Part shown: positions 15,572 to 22,990 of the stretch, piece after piece
Layout: each line of letters begins with the position of its first letter
Numbering within the stretch: position 1 is the first letter of the stretch
Assembly (NCBI RefSeq): GCF_030555055.1
Contig: NZ_JAMOAO010000001.1
Location: forward strand, 930,001-994,000
Reading direction: 5' to 3'
Source: Nocardiopsis sp. YSL2
Lineage (GTDB): Bacteria; Actinomycetota; Actinomycetes; Streptosporangiales; Streptosporangiaceae
DNA length: 64,000 bases
The notes under the pieces: generated by a model
The model's input: the letters and a program-made list of their open reading frames with translations, nothing else
What the model was told of the DNA's origin: nothing
Database searches by the model: none
Made by a program: the position numbers and the translations under genes

Positions 15572-17218
15572 TCAGGGTGCCTCCCGGAGCTTGAACCGCT
15601 GGAGCTTGCCCGTGGCGGTGCGCGGCAGCGCGGCCAGGAACTCGATGGAACGCGGCGTCTTGTAGGGGCTGATCCGCTCGCGGACGTGCTCCTTGAGCCG
15701 GGCCGCCGTGTCGTCCCCGGGTGAGGTGCCCTCGCGCAGGACCACGTAGGCGCGCGCGATCTGGCCGCGCTCGGGGTCGGGCACGCCCACGACGGCGGTC
15801 TCCTCCACCTCCGGGGCGGTGATCAGTGCCTCCTCCACTTCCGAGGGGGAGATGTTGTAGCCGGCGGAGACGATCATGTCGTCGCTGCGCGCCCGGTACC
15901 ACAGGTAGCCGTCCTCGTCGCGGACGTACGTGTCGCCGGTGAAGTTCCAGCCGTGTCGGACGTAGGCGGTCTGGCGCTCGTCGGCGAGGTACCGGCAGCC
16001 GACCGGGCCCCGGATCGCCAGGTGGCCGGGCTCGCCGTCGGGCACGGGTCGGCCGTCGTCGTCCAGAACGGCGGCGGTGAACCCGGGGACGGGCACTCCG
16101 GTGGATCCGGGTCGCAGGTGGTCGTCCGAGGAGGACACGAAGATGTGCAGCATCTCGGTGGCCCCGATGCCGTCGAGCATGCGCACGCCGGTCGCCTCGT
16201 ACCAGGCCCGCCAGGTGGCGGCGGGCAGGTGTTCCCCGGCGGAGACGCACCGGCGCAGGCCGGACAGGTCGTAGCCGTCCCGGTCGCCGCGGTCCAGGCG
16301 CGCGAGCATGGCCCGGTAGGCCGTGGGCGCGGTGAACACGATCGTGGCGCCCCGTTCGGAGATCGCGTCCAGGAGGGCTTCGGGTCGGGGCCGCTCCAAC
16401 AGGATCGAGGAGGCGCCCGCCCGCAGGGGGAAGATCAGCAGCCCGCCGAGTCCGAACGTGAATCCGAGGGGCGGGCTTCCGGTGAAGACGTCGTCCGGGG
16501 TGGGCCGGAGCACGTGCTCGGAGTAGGTGTCGGCGATCGCCAGGACGTCGCGGTGGAAGTGCACACAGCCCTTGGGGGCGCCGGTGGTGCCGGAGGTGTA
16601 GGCGATCATGCAGGCGTCGTCCGCGGCGACGCGGACGGGGGTGAACGGCCCGGGGTGGCGCTGGGTGCGCACCGTGAGGTCGTCGGCGCCCGTGCCCCCG
16701 TAGGCCAGGACCGCGGGCGCGGCGTCCAGGTCGGCCGCGCTGTCGGCGCACGCGGTGGTCAGGTCGTCGAGGAAGCGGGCGTCGCACAGGGCGTGGGTGA
16801 CGCGGGCGGAGCGCAGGACGGTGGCCAGTTCGGCGGCCCGCAGGACGGGCAGGACGGTGACCACCACGCCCCCGGCCTTGAGGACGGCGAGCCAGCAGGC
16901 GGCGGTCCACGGGGAGTTGGGGCCGCGCAGCAGAACGCGCTGTCCGGGGACCAGGCCGGTCTCCTCGGCCAGCACGTGCGCGATCCGGTCGACGCGGTCG
17001 CGCAGCTCGCCGTAGGTCCAGGATTCGTTCTCGCCGGTCAGGCACGCGCGATCGGCACCGTGGGCGGCGATGGTGCCGTCCAGGAGGTCCTCGGCGCAGT
17101 TGAGGCGGTCGGGGTAGGCGGGCTCGCGGTCGAAGGAGAGGACGGGCCACTGGTCCGGCGGCGGGAGGTGGTCGCGGGTGAAGGTGTCGATGTGGCCGGT
17201 GGGTGACAGGGACGACAT
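15572..17218 (-). CDS. Aryl-CoA ligase (benzoate/2-aminobenzoate-CoA ligase family)
   Basis: 548 residues of the ANL adenylate-forming family, specifically benzoate-CoA-ligase-like (NCAEDLLDGTIAAHG, WPVLSFDREPAYPDRLN). The phosphate loop YTSGTTGAPKGCVH lies at about 206–219, followed by GIGATEMLHIFVSS (A5), GEPGHLAIRGPVGCRY, FTGDTYVRDEDGYLWYRARSDDMIVSAGYNISPSEVE (A7–A8 hinge) and the A10 lysine in RTATGKLQRFKL. It would activate an aromatic acid with ATP and CoA, most likely 2-aminobenzoate given the downstream fusion monooxygenase. It lies 30 bases behind the acyl-CoA dehydrogenase gene and 57 bases before the monooxygenase gene, forming one operon. Confidence 0.9.
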   Translation of the reverse strand: MSSLSPTGHIDTFTRDHLPPPDQWPVLSFDREPAYPDRLNCAEDLLDGTIAAHGADRACLTGENESWTYGELRDRVDRIAHVLAEETGLVPGQRVLLRGPNSPWTAACWLAVLKAGGVVVTVLPVLRAAELATVLRSARVTHALCDARFLDDLTTACADSAADLDAAPAVLAYGGTGADDLTVRTQRHPGPFTPVRVAADDACMIAYTSGTTGAPKGCVHFHRDVLAIADTYSEHVLRPTPDDVFTGSPPLGFTFGLGGLLIFPLRAGASSILLERPRPEALLDAISERGATIVFTAPTAYRAMLARLDRGDRDGYDLSGLRRCVSAGEHLPAATWRAWYEATGVRMLDGIGATEMLHIFVSSSDDHLRPGSTGVPVPGFTAAVLDDDGRPVPDGEPGHLAIRGPVGCRYLADERQTAYVRHGWNFTGDTYVRDEDGYLWYRARSDDMIVSAGYNISPSEVEEALITAPEVEETAVVGVPDPERGQIARAYVVLREGTSPGDDTAARLKEHVRERISPYKTPRSIEFLAALPRTATGKLQRFKLREAP

Positions 17219-17248
17219 GGATGCCTCCGGTCGGGGCCTGGTGCGGGG

Positions 17249-18430
17249 CTACGAGTGCCGGGCGATGATCTGGCGCTGCACCTCCGAGGCGCCTTCGTAG
17301 ACGCGGGGGGCGCGGACCTCGCGGTAGAGGTGTTCGAGCAGGTGGCCGCGTTGCAGCGCGCGGGCTCCGTGCAGCTGGACGGCGGCGTCGACGACGTACT
17401 GGGCGGTCTCGGTGGCGAAGAGCTTGGCCATGGCCGAACGGACGGTGACGGCGTCGCCGCCGGAGTCGTACTCCTGCGCGGCGGAGTAGACGAGCAGGCG
17501 GGCCGCCTCGGTGCGGGTGGCCATCTCCGCCAGGGTGTGGGCCACGGTCTGGAGCCGGTCCAGCGGGCCGCCGAAGGCCTCCCGGTCGCGGGTGTGCGCG
17601 CGGGCGGCGGCCAGGGCGGCGTCGGCCATGCCCACGGCGAACGCGCCGACGCTGGGGCGGAAGAGGTCGAGCGTGCGCATGGCGACGGGAAAGCCCTGGT
17701 CGGGGGTACCTATGACGTCCTCCGGACCGACGGGGACCCCGTCCAGGACCAGGTGGCCCAGCGCGTGCGGGGAGAGCATCTCCAGTGGCGTGCCCGACAG
17801 GCCGGGCCGGTCGGCGGGCACGAGGAACGCGGTCACGCCACGGGACCGGGTGCCCGGGGTGGTGCGGGCGAAGACCGTGTAGAAGTCGGCGTCGGGCGCG
17901 TTGGAGATCCACGTCTTCTCGCCGTGCAGGCGCCAGCCGTCACCGTCGGGGCGCGCGGCCAGGGCGAGGGCGGCGGCGTCGGATCCTGCGCCCGGCTCGG
18001 TGAGGGCGAAGGCGGCCACGGCCGCACCGGAGGCCGCGGCGGGGATCCACCGGCGGCGCTGGTCGTCGGTGCCGGACTGCAGGACGGGGTAGGCGCCCAG
18101 GCCCTGGAGGGCCAGCGCGGTCTCGACGTGGGTGTCGACGCGGGCCAGTCGTTCGCGGAGCAGGCAGATCCGGGTGGCGGGTGCCTCCCGCGAAGGGGCC
18201 TCGGCCCGGTCGGTACCACCCTCGGCACCGCCTCCACCACCCCCGGTACCGGGGCCGTCGACTCCGGGGAAGAGCGCCGGGAGGAGTCCGGCCCCGGCCA
18301 GGCGGCGCAGCAGCCCGCGGTCGACCCGCCCCGGCGGCGCTTCCGGGCCTCCGGAGCTCGCGAGCTCGGCGGCGCGCGCGTCCACCCAGTCGGCGAACGC
18401 GCGATCAGCGGCGGTCAGGGAGAACCCCAT
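17249..18430 (-). CDS. Acyl-CoA dehydrogenase
   Basis: 393 residues. FAD- and substrate-binding signatures are AFALTEPGAGSDAAALALAA and WISNAPDADFYTVFART. The C-terminal helical domain contains FGGPLDRLQTVAHTLAEMATRTEAARLL and RVYEGASEVQRQIIARH, where the Glu of YEG is in the catalytic-base position. The start MGFSLTAADRAF has GAGGT seven bases upstream. It is the first gene of the four-gene minus-strand operon and divergent from the PaaX-type regulator. It probably oxidises an alicyclic or ring-opened acyl-CoA after the monooxygenase/reductase. Exact substrate unknown. Confidence 0.9.
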   Translation of the reverse strand: MGFSLTAADRAFADWVDARAAELASSGGPEAPPGRVDRGLLRRLAGAGLLPALFPGVDGPGTGGGGGGAEGGTDRAEAPSREAPATRICLLRERLARVDTHVETALALQGLGAYPVLQSGTDDQRRRWIPAAASGAAVAAFALTEPGAGSDAAALALAARPDGDGWRLHGEKTWISNAPDADFYTVFARTTPGTRSRGVTAFLVPADRPGLSGTPLEMLSPHALGHLVLDGVPVGPEDVIGTPDQGFPVAMRTLDLFRPSVGAFAVGMADAALAAARAHTRDREAFGGPLDRLQTVAHTLAEMATRTEAARLLVYSAAQEYDSGGDAVTVRSAMAKLFATETAQYVVDAAVQLHGARALQRGHLLEHLYREVRAPRVYEGASEVQRQIIARHS

Positions 18431-18485
18431 GGGCGACCTCGACTCTCGTAGTGATCCACCCCACATTCCCGAATCTACAGGAAGT

Positions 18486-18498
18486 ATGACGACCGTCA
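18486..18498. promoter_or_regulatory. Candidate operator ATGACNNNCGTCA upstream of the acyl-CoA dehydrogenase operon
   Basis: ATGACGACCGTCA is an interrupted inverted repeat (TGACG/CGTCA) 56 bases from the dehydrogenase start codon, in the divergent region shared with the PaaX-type gene. A 10-of-13 match occurs upstream of the SDR gene at 21548–21560. Confidence 0.5.
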
Positions 18499-18580
18499 AG
18501 AGAGCAACATGAGATGGCGATCGACTCCACCCTCGCGACCCGGCGCCCGACGTACCAGTGGGACCGCCGACAGGCCGCGC

Positions 18581-18592
18581 TATCGTGTGCCC
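18581..18592 (+). promoter_or_regulatory. Probable -10 box giving a leaderless regulator mRNA
   Basis: TATCGT at 18581–18586 ends six bases before the GTG at 18593, and no Shine-Dalgarno is present. This is the standard geometry of leaderless actinobacterial genes. Confidence 0.45.
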
Positions 18593-19489
18593 GTGACGTC
18601 AAACAGCGAACAGGCACCCCCGACCCCGGCCGGGGACCCCGAGCGAGTCAACCGCCGCCCGCGCTCGCTGATCGTCTCCTTCTTCGGCACCTACGCCCGC
18701 GACATCGGCGGATGGATCAGCGTCGCCGACCTCATCGCGCTCATGGCCGAACTCGGCGTGGACGCGCCCTCGGTCCGGTCGGCCGTCTCCCGGCTCAAAC
18801 GACGCGGACTGCTGGCCCCCGAGCGCCTCGGCGGCGTGGCCGGATACCGGCTCTCCGACGAGGGGCGGCGCATCCTCGCCGAGGGCGACAGCCGCATCTT
18901 CGGCCACCGGGTGGCCAGGGTCGACGACGGCTGGGTGCTCGTGGTGTTCTCCGTCCCCGAGTCCGAGCGCCGGCGCCGCCACGCGCTGCGCGCCCGTCTG
19001 ACCAGGCTCGGGTTCGGCACGACCGCCGCCGGGGTGTGGATCGCGCCCGCGCACATGACCGAGCAGGCCCGCCAGGCCCTGCGCGATCTCGGCCTGGACG
19101 GCTACGCGGAGCTGTTCCAGGCCACCCACCTGGGTTTCCGGGACCTGAGCGAGGCGGTGGCCCGCTGGTGGGACCTGCCCGCCCTCCAGGCGATGTACCA
19201 GGATTTCCTGTCCGAGCACGAGCCCGTGCTGGGCTCCTGGCGCCGCACCGGACCCGCGGGGCGCACCGTCCCCAGCGGGGCGACCGACCCGCGCGCGGCG
19301 GCCTTCGCCGACCATCTGCGGACCGTCGACGCCTGGCGGCGGATGCCCTTCCTCGACCCGGGTCTGCCACCCGAGCTGCTGCCCGGACCGTGGGCGGGCA
19401 GCCGGGCCTCCCGGGTGTTCTTCGACCTGCACGCCCGGCTGCGCGAACCGGGCCTGGCGCACGTGCGCTCGGTGGTCAGTCGGGGATGA
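18593..19489 (+). CDS. PaaX-family transcriptional regulator
   Basis: 298 residues. The N-terminal winged helix RSLIVSFFGTYARDIGGWISVADLIALMAELGVDAPSVRSAVSRLKRRGLL is that of PaaX, followed by the family's wing GGVAGYRLSDEGRRIL. The central ferredoxin-like domain (GWVLVVFSVPESERRRRHALRARLTRLGFG) and the PaaX C-terminal domain (MYQDFLSEHEPVLGSW, RRMPFLDPGLPPELLP) are present. PaaX proteins repress aromatic CoA-ester pathways and are released by the aryl-CoA intermediate. It is divergent from the acyl-CoA dehydrogenase operon and overlaps the convergent RidA gene by 14 bases. It is therefore the likely controller of both catabolic operons. Confidence 0.9.
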   Translation: MTSNSEQAPPTPAGDPERVNRRPRSLIVSFFGTYARDIGGWISVADLIALMAELGVDAPSVRSAVSRLKRRGLLAPERLGGVAGYRLSDEGRRILAEGDSRIFGHRVARVDDGWVLVVFSVPESERRRRHALRARLTRLGFGTTAAGVWIAPAHMTEQARQALRDLGLDGYAELFQATHLGFRDLSEAVARWWDLPALQAMYQDFLSEHEPVLGSWRRTGPAGRTVPSGATDPRAAAFADHLRTVDAWRRMPFLDPGLPPELLPGPWAGSRASRVFFDLHARLREPGLAHVRSVVSRG

Positions 19490-19937
19490 CGGCCAGACCG
19501 ACGAGCTCGACCAGGGCGTCGGGGTCGTACAGTTCCGTGACCCCGAACAGGGCCATCGCCGGGTAGTGCCGTCCCAGGTGGCGGCGGTAGACCCGGCCGA
19601 TCTCCCTGGCGGCGGCCCGGTAGCCGGGAACGTCGGTCGTGTAGACGGTCAGGTTCACGAGGTGCTCGGGTGCGGCGCCCGCGGCCCGCACCGCGGTGAC
19701 CACGTTGGCCAGTGCCAGGTCGAACTGGGCGGTGAGCCCTTCCGCGTCCAGGCGCCCGTCCACCCCCGAGGCGATCTGACCGGCCAGGTGGACCGTCGTC
19801 CCCGGCGCCGTCACGACGGCGTGGGAGAAGCCGACCGGAGGCCCGAGTTCGGGCGGGTTGATGAGGGTGTGCGGTGTCGGCAGCATGGGGTTCGGCGGAA
19901 GGTCGTCCGGCGGGAAGGTGTTCGGTTCCTGTTCCAT
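19476..19937 (-). CDS. RidA (YjgF/YER057c/UK114) family protein lacking the usual catalytic arginine
   Basis: 153 residues with the Rid fold: VHLAGQIASGVDGRLDAEGLTAQFDLALANVVTAVRAAGAAPEHLVNLTVYTTD and the final ALVELVGLAVI. In deaminase-active RidA the segment is PARxxVEV with an Arg that binds the imine substrate. Here it reads YPAMALFGV, so Met replaces Arg. Classical 2-iminoacid deaminase activity is therefore doubtful. The ATG shares a base with the crotonase stop codon (TGATG) and has AAGGGA upstream. A protein of this family, then called a translation inhibitor, is reported in the Azoarcus anthranilate cluster. It may handle the enamine ring intermediate. Confidence 0.87.
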   Translation of the reverse strand: MEQEPNTFPPDDLPPNPMLPTPHTLINPPELGPPVGFSHAVVTAPGTTVHLAGQIASGVDGRLDAEGLTAQFDLALANVVTAVRAAGAAPEHLVNLTVYTTDVPGYRAAAREIGRVYRRHLGRHYPAMALFGVTELYDPDALVELVGLAVIPD

Positions 19938-20764
19938 CAGCGTCCCTTCCATTCGGGTCGGCGCTTGCCGGTGAAGGCGGCGTGGAACTCGGCGTAGTCG
20001 GCGCTCTTCATCAGCAGTGCCTGGGTCATGGCCTCCAGCTCGATCGAGCCGGACAGGTTCATGTCCAGTTCGCGGGAGAGCAGGGCCTTGGTCTGGGCGT
20101 AGCCGAACGCGGGTCCGCCCGACAGGCGCTCGGCCAGGGCGGCGACCGCGGAGTCCAGCGCGTCGTCGTCGACGAGTTCGCTCACCAGTCCGCAGCGGTC
20201 GGCCTCCTCGGCGCCGATGGTGTCGCCGAGCATGAGCAGCCTGGTGGCGTGGCCGAGCCCGACCACGCGCGGCAGCAGGTAGGCGGCGCCCATGTCGGCG
20301 CCGGAGAGCCCCACCTTGGTGAAGAGGAAAGCGAACCGGGCCGACCGGGCCACCACCCGGAAGTCGGCGGCCAGGGCGAGGACGGACCCGGCTCCGGCCG
20401 CGATACCGTGCACGCCCGCGATCACCGGGACCGGGCACTCGCGCATGGCCTTGACCACCTCGCCGGTCATCCGGGTGAAGGCGAGGAGGTCGTCGGGCTC
20501 CATCTCCAGGGTCGCGCCGATGATCTCGTCGACGTCGCCGCCGGAGCAGAACCCGCGCCCCCTCCCCCGCAGGACCAGGACCCTGGTGTCGCCGCGGTGC
20601 GGGAGTTCGAGCAGCAGGTCCCGCAGGTCGGCGTAGGCCTGGAAGGTCAGGGCGTTGAGTTTGTCGGGGCGGTCGAGGGTCACCGTCGCCACACCGTCGG
20701 CGCGGTGGAGCTCGAAGTGGTCCCAGCGGTCGGTCAGGGGCACGGATCCCCGGAACGGGCTCAC
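19937..20764 (-). CDS. Enoyl-CoA hydratase/isomerase (crotonase) family protein
   Basis: 275 residues. Crotonase oxyanion-hole segments are GRGRGFCSGGDVDEI and VHGIAAGAGSVLALAADFRV. At the second catalytic position the sequence is VGLSGADMGAAYLLPRVVG, with Asp where hydratases have Glu. Isomerase, dienoyl-CoA or ring-cleaving activity is therefore as likely as simple hydration. The GTG start overlaps the SDR stop by four bases (GTGA). It is the middle gene of a three-gene operon with SDR and RidA, in the pathway context of 2-amino-5-oxocyclohexenecarbonyl-CoA breakdown. Confidence 0.88.
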   Translation of the reverse strand: MSPFRGSVPLTDRWDHFELHRADGVATVTLDRPDKLNALTFQAYADLRDLLLELPHRGDTRVLVLRGRGRGFCSGGDVDEIIGATLEMEPDDLLAFTRMTGEVVKAMRECPVPVIAGVHGIAAGAGSVLALAADFRVVARSARFAFLFTKVGLSGADMGAAYLLPRVVGLGHATRLLMLGDTIGAEEADRCGLVSELVDDDALDSAVAALAERLSGGPAFGYAQTKALLSRELDMNLSGSIELEAMTQALLMKSADYAEFHAAFTGKRRPEWKGR

Positions 20765-21525
20765 GAGTGGACGCCTCCTCCGTCGATGGTCAGGGTCTGA
20801 CCGTTGACCGCGCGCGCCGCCGGGCTCACGAAGTAGGAGACGGCGGCGGCCACCTCCTCCGGTTCGACGAGGCGGCCCAGGGGGGAGGCCTCGGCCAGGG
20901 CGGCCTCGGCCTGTTCGGCGTCGCGGCCGGTGCGTTCGACGATGTGGGCCACCGAGCGGTCGGTCATGGGACTGCGGACGAACGTGGGGCACACGGCGTT
21001 GCTGGTGACACCGGTACCGGACACCTCGGCCGCCACGGCGCGGGCCAGCCCGAGCATGGCGTGTTTGGAGGCGGTGTAGGCGGCCGTGTAGCGGGCGCCG
21101 ACCAGCGCGGCGGTGGAGGCGATGAACACCACCCGCCCGTGGTCGCGTTCGAGCATGCCGGTGAGCAGGGTGCGGGTGAGCAGGAAGGCGGAGGTCGCGT
21201 TGACGCGGATCTGGTCCTCCCACAGATCCAGACCGGTCCCGCGCAGGGGCGCCGTCCGCGCGGTCCCGGCATTGTTGACCAGGACCGACACCGGTTCGAG
21301 CCCCTCGGCGACGGGGACCACCTGCTGTTCGTCGCGCAGGTCGCACACCTGGGTGCGCACGGACAGGCCGTAGGCGGCGGCCTCCCGTTCCAGGGCGGCC
21401 AGGCGCGCGGAGTCGCGCCCGAGGGCCACGACCTCGTACCCCTCGGAGGCGAGCGCGACCACGATCGCCCGTCCGATACCGCCGGATCCTCCCGAGACCA
21501 CGACACGCCGCACGGAGTCAGCCAT
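20761..21525 (-). CDS. SDR-family 3-hydroxyacyl-CoA dehydrogenase-like protein
   Basis: 254 residues with a complete classical SDR set: SGGSGGIGRAIV for NAD(P) binding, NNAGTART, catalytic Ser in IASTAALVG, YTASK with Tyr and Lys, and the C-terminal GRLVEPEEVAAAVSYFVSPAARAVNGQTLTIDGG. In this setting it would oxidise a 3-hydroxyacyl-CoA or a ring alcohol. It starts with ATG at the head of the three-gene operon. Overlapping inverted repeats, probably operators, lie 21–55 bases upstream. A role in anthranilate beta-oxidation is inferred from neighbours. Confidence 0.9.
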   Translation of the reverse strand: MADSVRRVVVSGGSGGIGRAIVVALASEGYEVVALGRDSARLAALEREAAAYGLSVRTQVCDLRDEQQVVPVAEGLEPVSVLVNNAGTARTAPLRGTGLDLWEDQIRVNATSAFLLTRTLLTGMLERDHGRVVFIASTAALVGARYTAAYTASKHAMLGLARAVAAEVSGTGVTSNAVCPTFVRSPMTDRSVAHIVERTGRDAEQAEAALAEASPLGRLVEPEEVAAAVSYFVSPAARAVNGQTLTIDGGGVHS

Positions 21526-21545
21526 GTGGGGACTGTATCACTCGA

Positions 21546-21580
21546 CCATGACCGTCGTCATGGTTCCAACATAGAACCAT
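21546..21580. promoter_or_regulatory. Overlapping inverted repeats upstream of the SDR–crotonase–RidA operon
   Basis: CCATGAC–CGTC–GTCATGG (21546–21563) is a perfect 7-bp inverted repeat containing ATGACCGTCGTCA. It overlaps ATGGTTC–CAACATA–GAACCAT (21560–21580), another perfect 7-bp repeat. They lie where the promoter of the SDR operon should be. The first shares the ATGACNNNCGTCA pattern with the site at 18486. Confidence 0.55.
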
Positions 21581-21633
21581 CGGCGTCGCCCGCAGGTCCG
21601 CGCCCCTGACGCGCACGGCCGCTGGACACACGA

Positions 21634-21664
21634 CAGCGCCGACGGTGTGGGGCCGTCGGCGCTG
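21634..21664 (-). terminator. Terminator of the secreted repeat protein gene
   Basis: CAGCGCCGACGG and CCGTCGGCGCTG make a perfect 12-bp stem with a 7-base loop, about 50 bases past the stop codon at 21716. Confidence 0.7.
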
Positions 21665-21715
21665 CATCGATGTTCGTGTCCGCCCGGCTGTGGGGACCGG
21701 GAGTGCTACGTGTCC

Positions 21716-22687
21716 CTAGAAGGCGGGACCGGCCTCCATCGCCTCGTCGATGGTCTCGGCGCGCGCTTCCTCGACCTCGTCCTGCAGTCCGTCCTCGTGC
21801 TCGGCGAACTCCTCGGTCACGGCGGCGGCCAGGGCGCGCAGGGCGACCTCCTCGGTGAGGATCTCGCCGCGCACGCGGTTGGCGTCGCCGACCTGGGCGG
21901 TCGGCTGGTTGCCGGAGGTGACCAGGTCGCCGCCGACGATGTTGTTGTCGACGTAGGCGCCGCCGGTGACGTCGCTGACGGTCAGGTCACCGTCCACGTA
22001 GTTGACCGAGGAGCAGAAGTCCTCCACCTCGCCGGCGCCGACCGCGATGGGGCCGGTGCCGCCGGTGAACGCGGCGTCGCCGATCACCTCGCTGTCGCAC
22101 AGGATGCCACCGCTGGTGGCGCCGGTGACGGTGAGGTCGCCGCGCACGGCGGAGTCGTAGACGTCGGCGAACTCCACCCCTTCGGCCTTGACCGCACCGC
22201 CGATGCGCGACCCGGTCACGTAGACCGTGCCGGTGGAGGCGTTGATGTTGCGGACGGTGGAGTCGACGACGTAGGCGAAGCCGTCGTTGTCGGCCCCGTC
22301 GACGGCGACCGTGCGCAGCGCGGCGCCGGCGGAGCTGTCCTCCAGGTAGGTGCCGTACGAACCGCGGTTGACGACTCGGTCGCCGACCGAGCTCTCCGAG
22401 GCGTCGAAGTAGCCGTTCTTGCGGACGATCACCTCGCCCTCGATCTCACCGCCGACGACGTGGAGGTTGGCGCCCTGTCGGACGATCACGTCGCCCTGGA
22501 CGACCGTGCCGTCCAGGAAGCAGCTCTCACCCGCCGGGACCGCCAGGTCCGTGGGCAGGGTGACGGCACCGCCGTGTCCCGAGCACAGGGTGACCAGGTC
22601 GGCCTGGGCCGGGGAGGCCATCAGAGTGGATCCGCCGACGGCGAGCGCCGCCACGGCCACGGTCGCGGCCTTCTTCCGGAACTTCAT
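21716..22687 (-). CDS. Secreted protein with beta-helix-like repeats
   Basis: 323 residues. A signal peptide is clear (MKFRKKAATVAVAALAVGG to SPAQA, about 1–29), with GAGGAA upstream of the ATG. The mature part alternates short strands such as VVQGDVIVRQGANLHVVGG, GEIEGEVIVRKNGYFDA, GDLTVTGATSGG and YVDGDLTVSDVTGGAYVDNNIVGGDLVTSG. Each G[DE][VLA][VIT]V unit returns about every 20 residues, suggesting a right-handed beta-helix. The last 50 residues are acidic and helical. I do not recognise the family. It could be an extracellular matrix or adhesion protein; function unknown. Confidence 0.78.
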   Translation of the reverse strand: MKFRKKAATVAVAALAVGGSTLMASPAQADLVTLCSGHGGAVTLPTDLAVPAGESCFLDGTVVQGDVIVRQGANLHVVGGEIEGEVIVRKNGYFDASESSVGDRVVNRGSYGTYLEDSSAGAALRTVAVDGADNDGFAYVVDSTVRNINASTGTVYVTGSRIGGAVKAEGVEFADVYDSAVRGDLTVTGATSGGILCDSEVIGDAAFTGGTGPIAVGAGEVEDFCSSVNYVDGDLTVSDVTGGAYVDNNIVGGDLVTSGNQPTAQVGDANRVRGEILTEEVALRALAAAVTEEFAEHEDGLQDEVEEARAETIDEAMEAGPAF

Positions 22688-22990
22688 GCGAGGGGGTTCC
22701 TCTCGTCGTGACTGCGGGGGAACAGGCGCTCCTCGGGGACCGAGAGCGGGAAGAGCGCCATGACACCTGAGCGAAGCTACCGACTCATGGTCGCTTTGGG
22801 AATCCTCTTTGGACGAATATCCGCTTCCGTCCAGGTTTCCAACTCGAGAATGCGCCGGGTGCCAAGGCGCGCCGGGGCCGCACCGGCGCGGGAGGGGGCC
22901 CGAACGCACGGAAGGGGCCGCCCGGAACTCCGGACGTCCCCTTCGGGAAGAGTCGTGCGCACTGCCGTCGGCGGCCGCGCACGCGTGCGG
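22688..22990. other. Intergenic region between proA and the secreted repeat protein
   Basis: It should contain the promoter of the secreted protein and the end of the proA transcript. GAAGGGG (22911–22917) and CCCCTTC (22938–22944) can pair as a modest hairpin behind proA. An AT-richer patch lies near 22790–22830. No gene was recognised. Confidence 0.4.
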
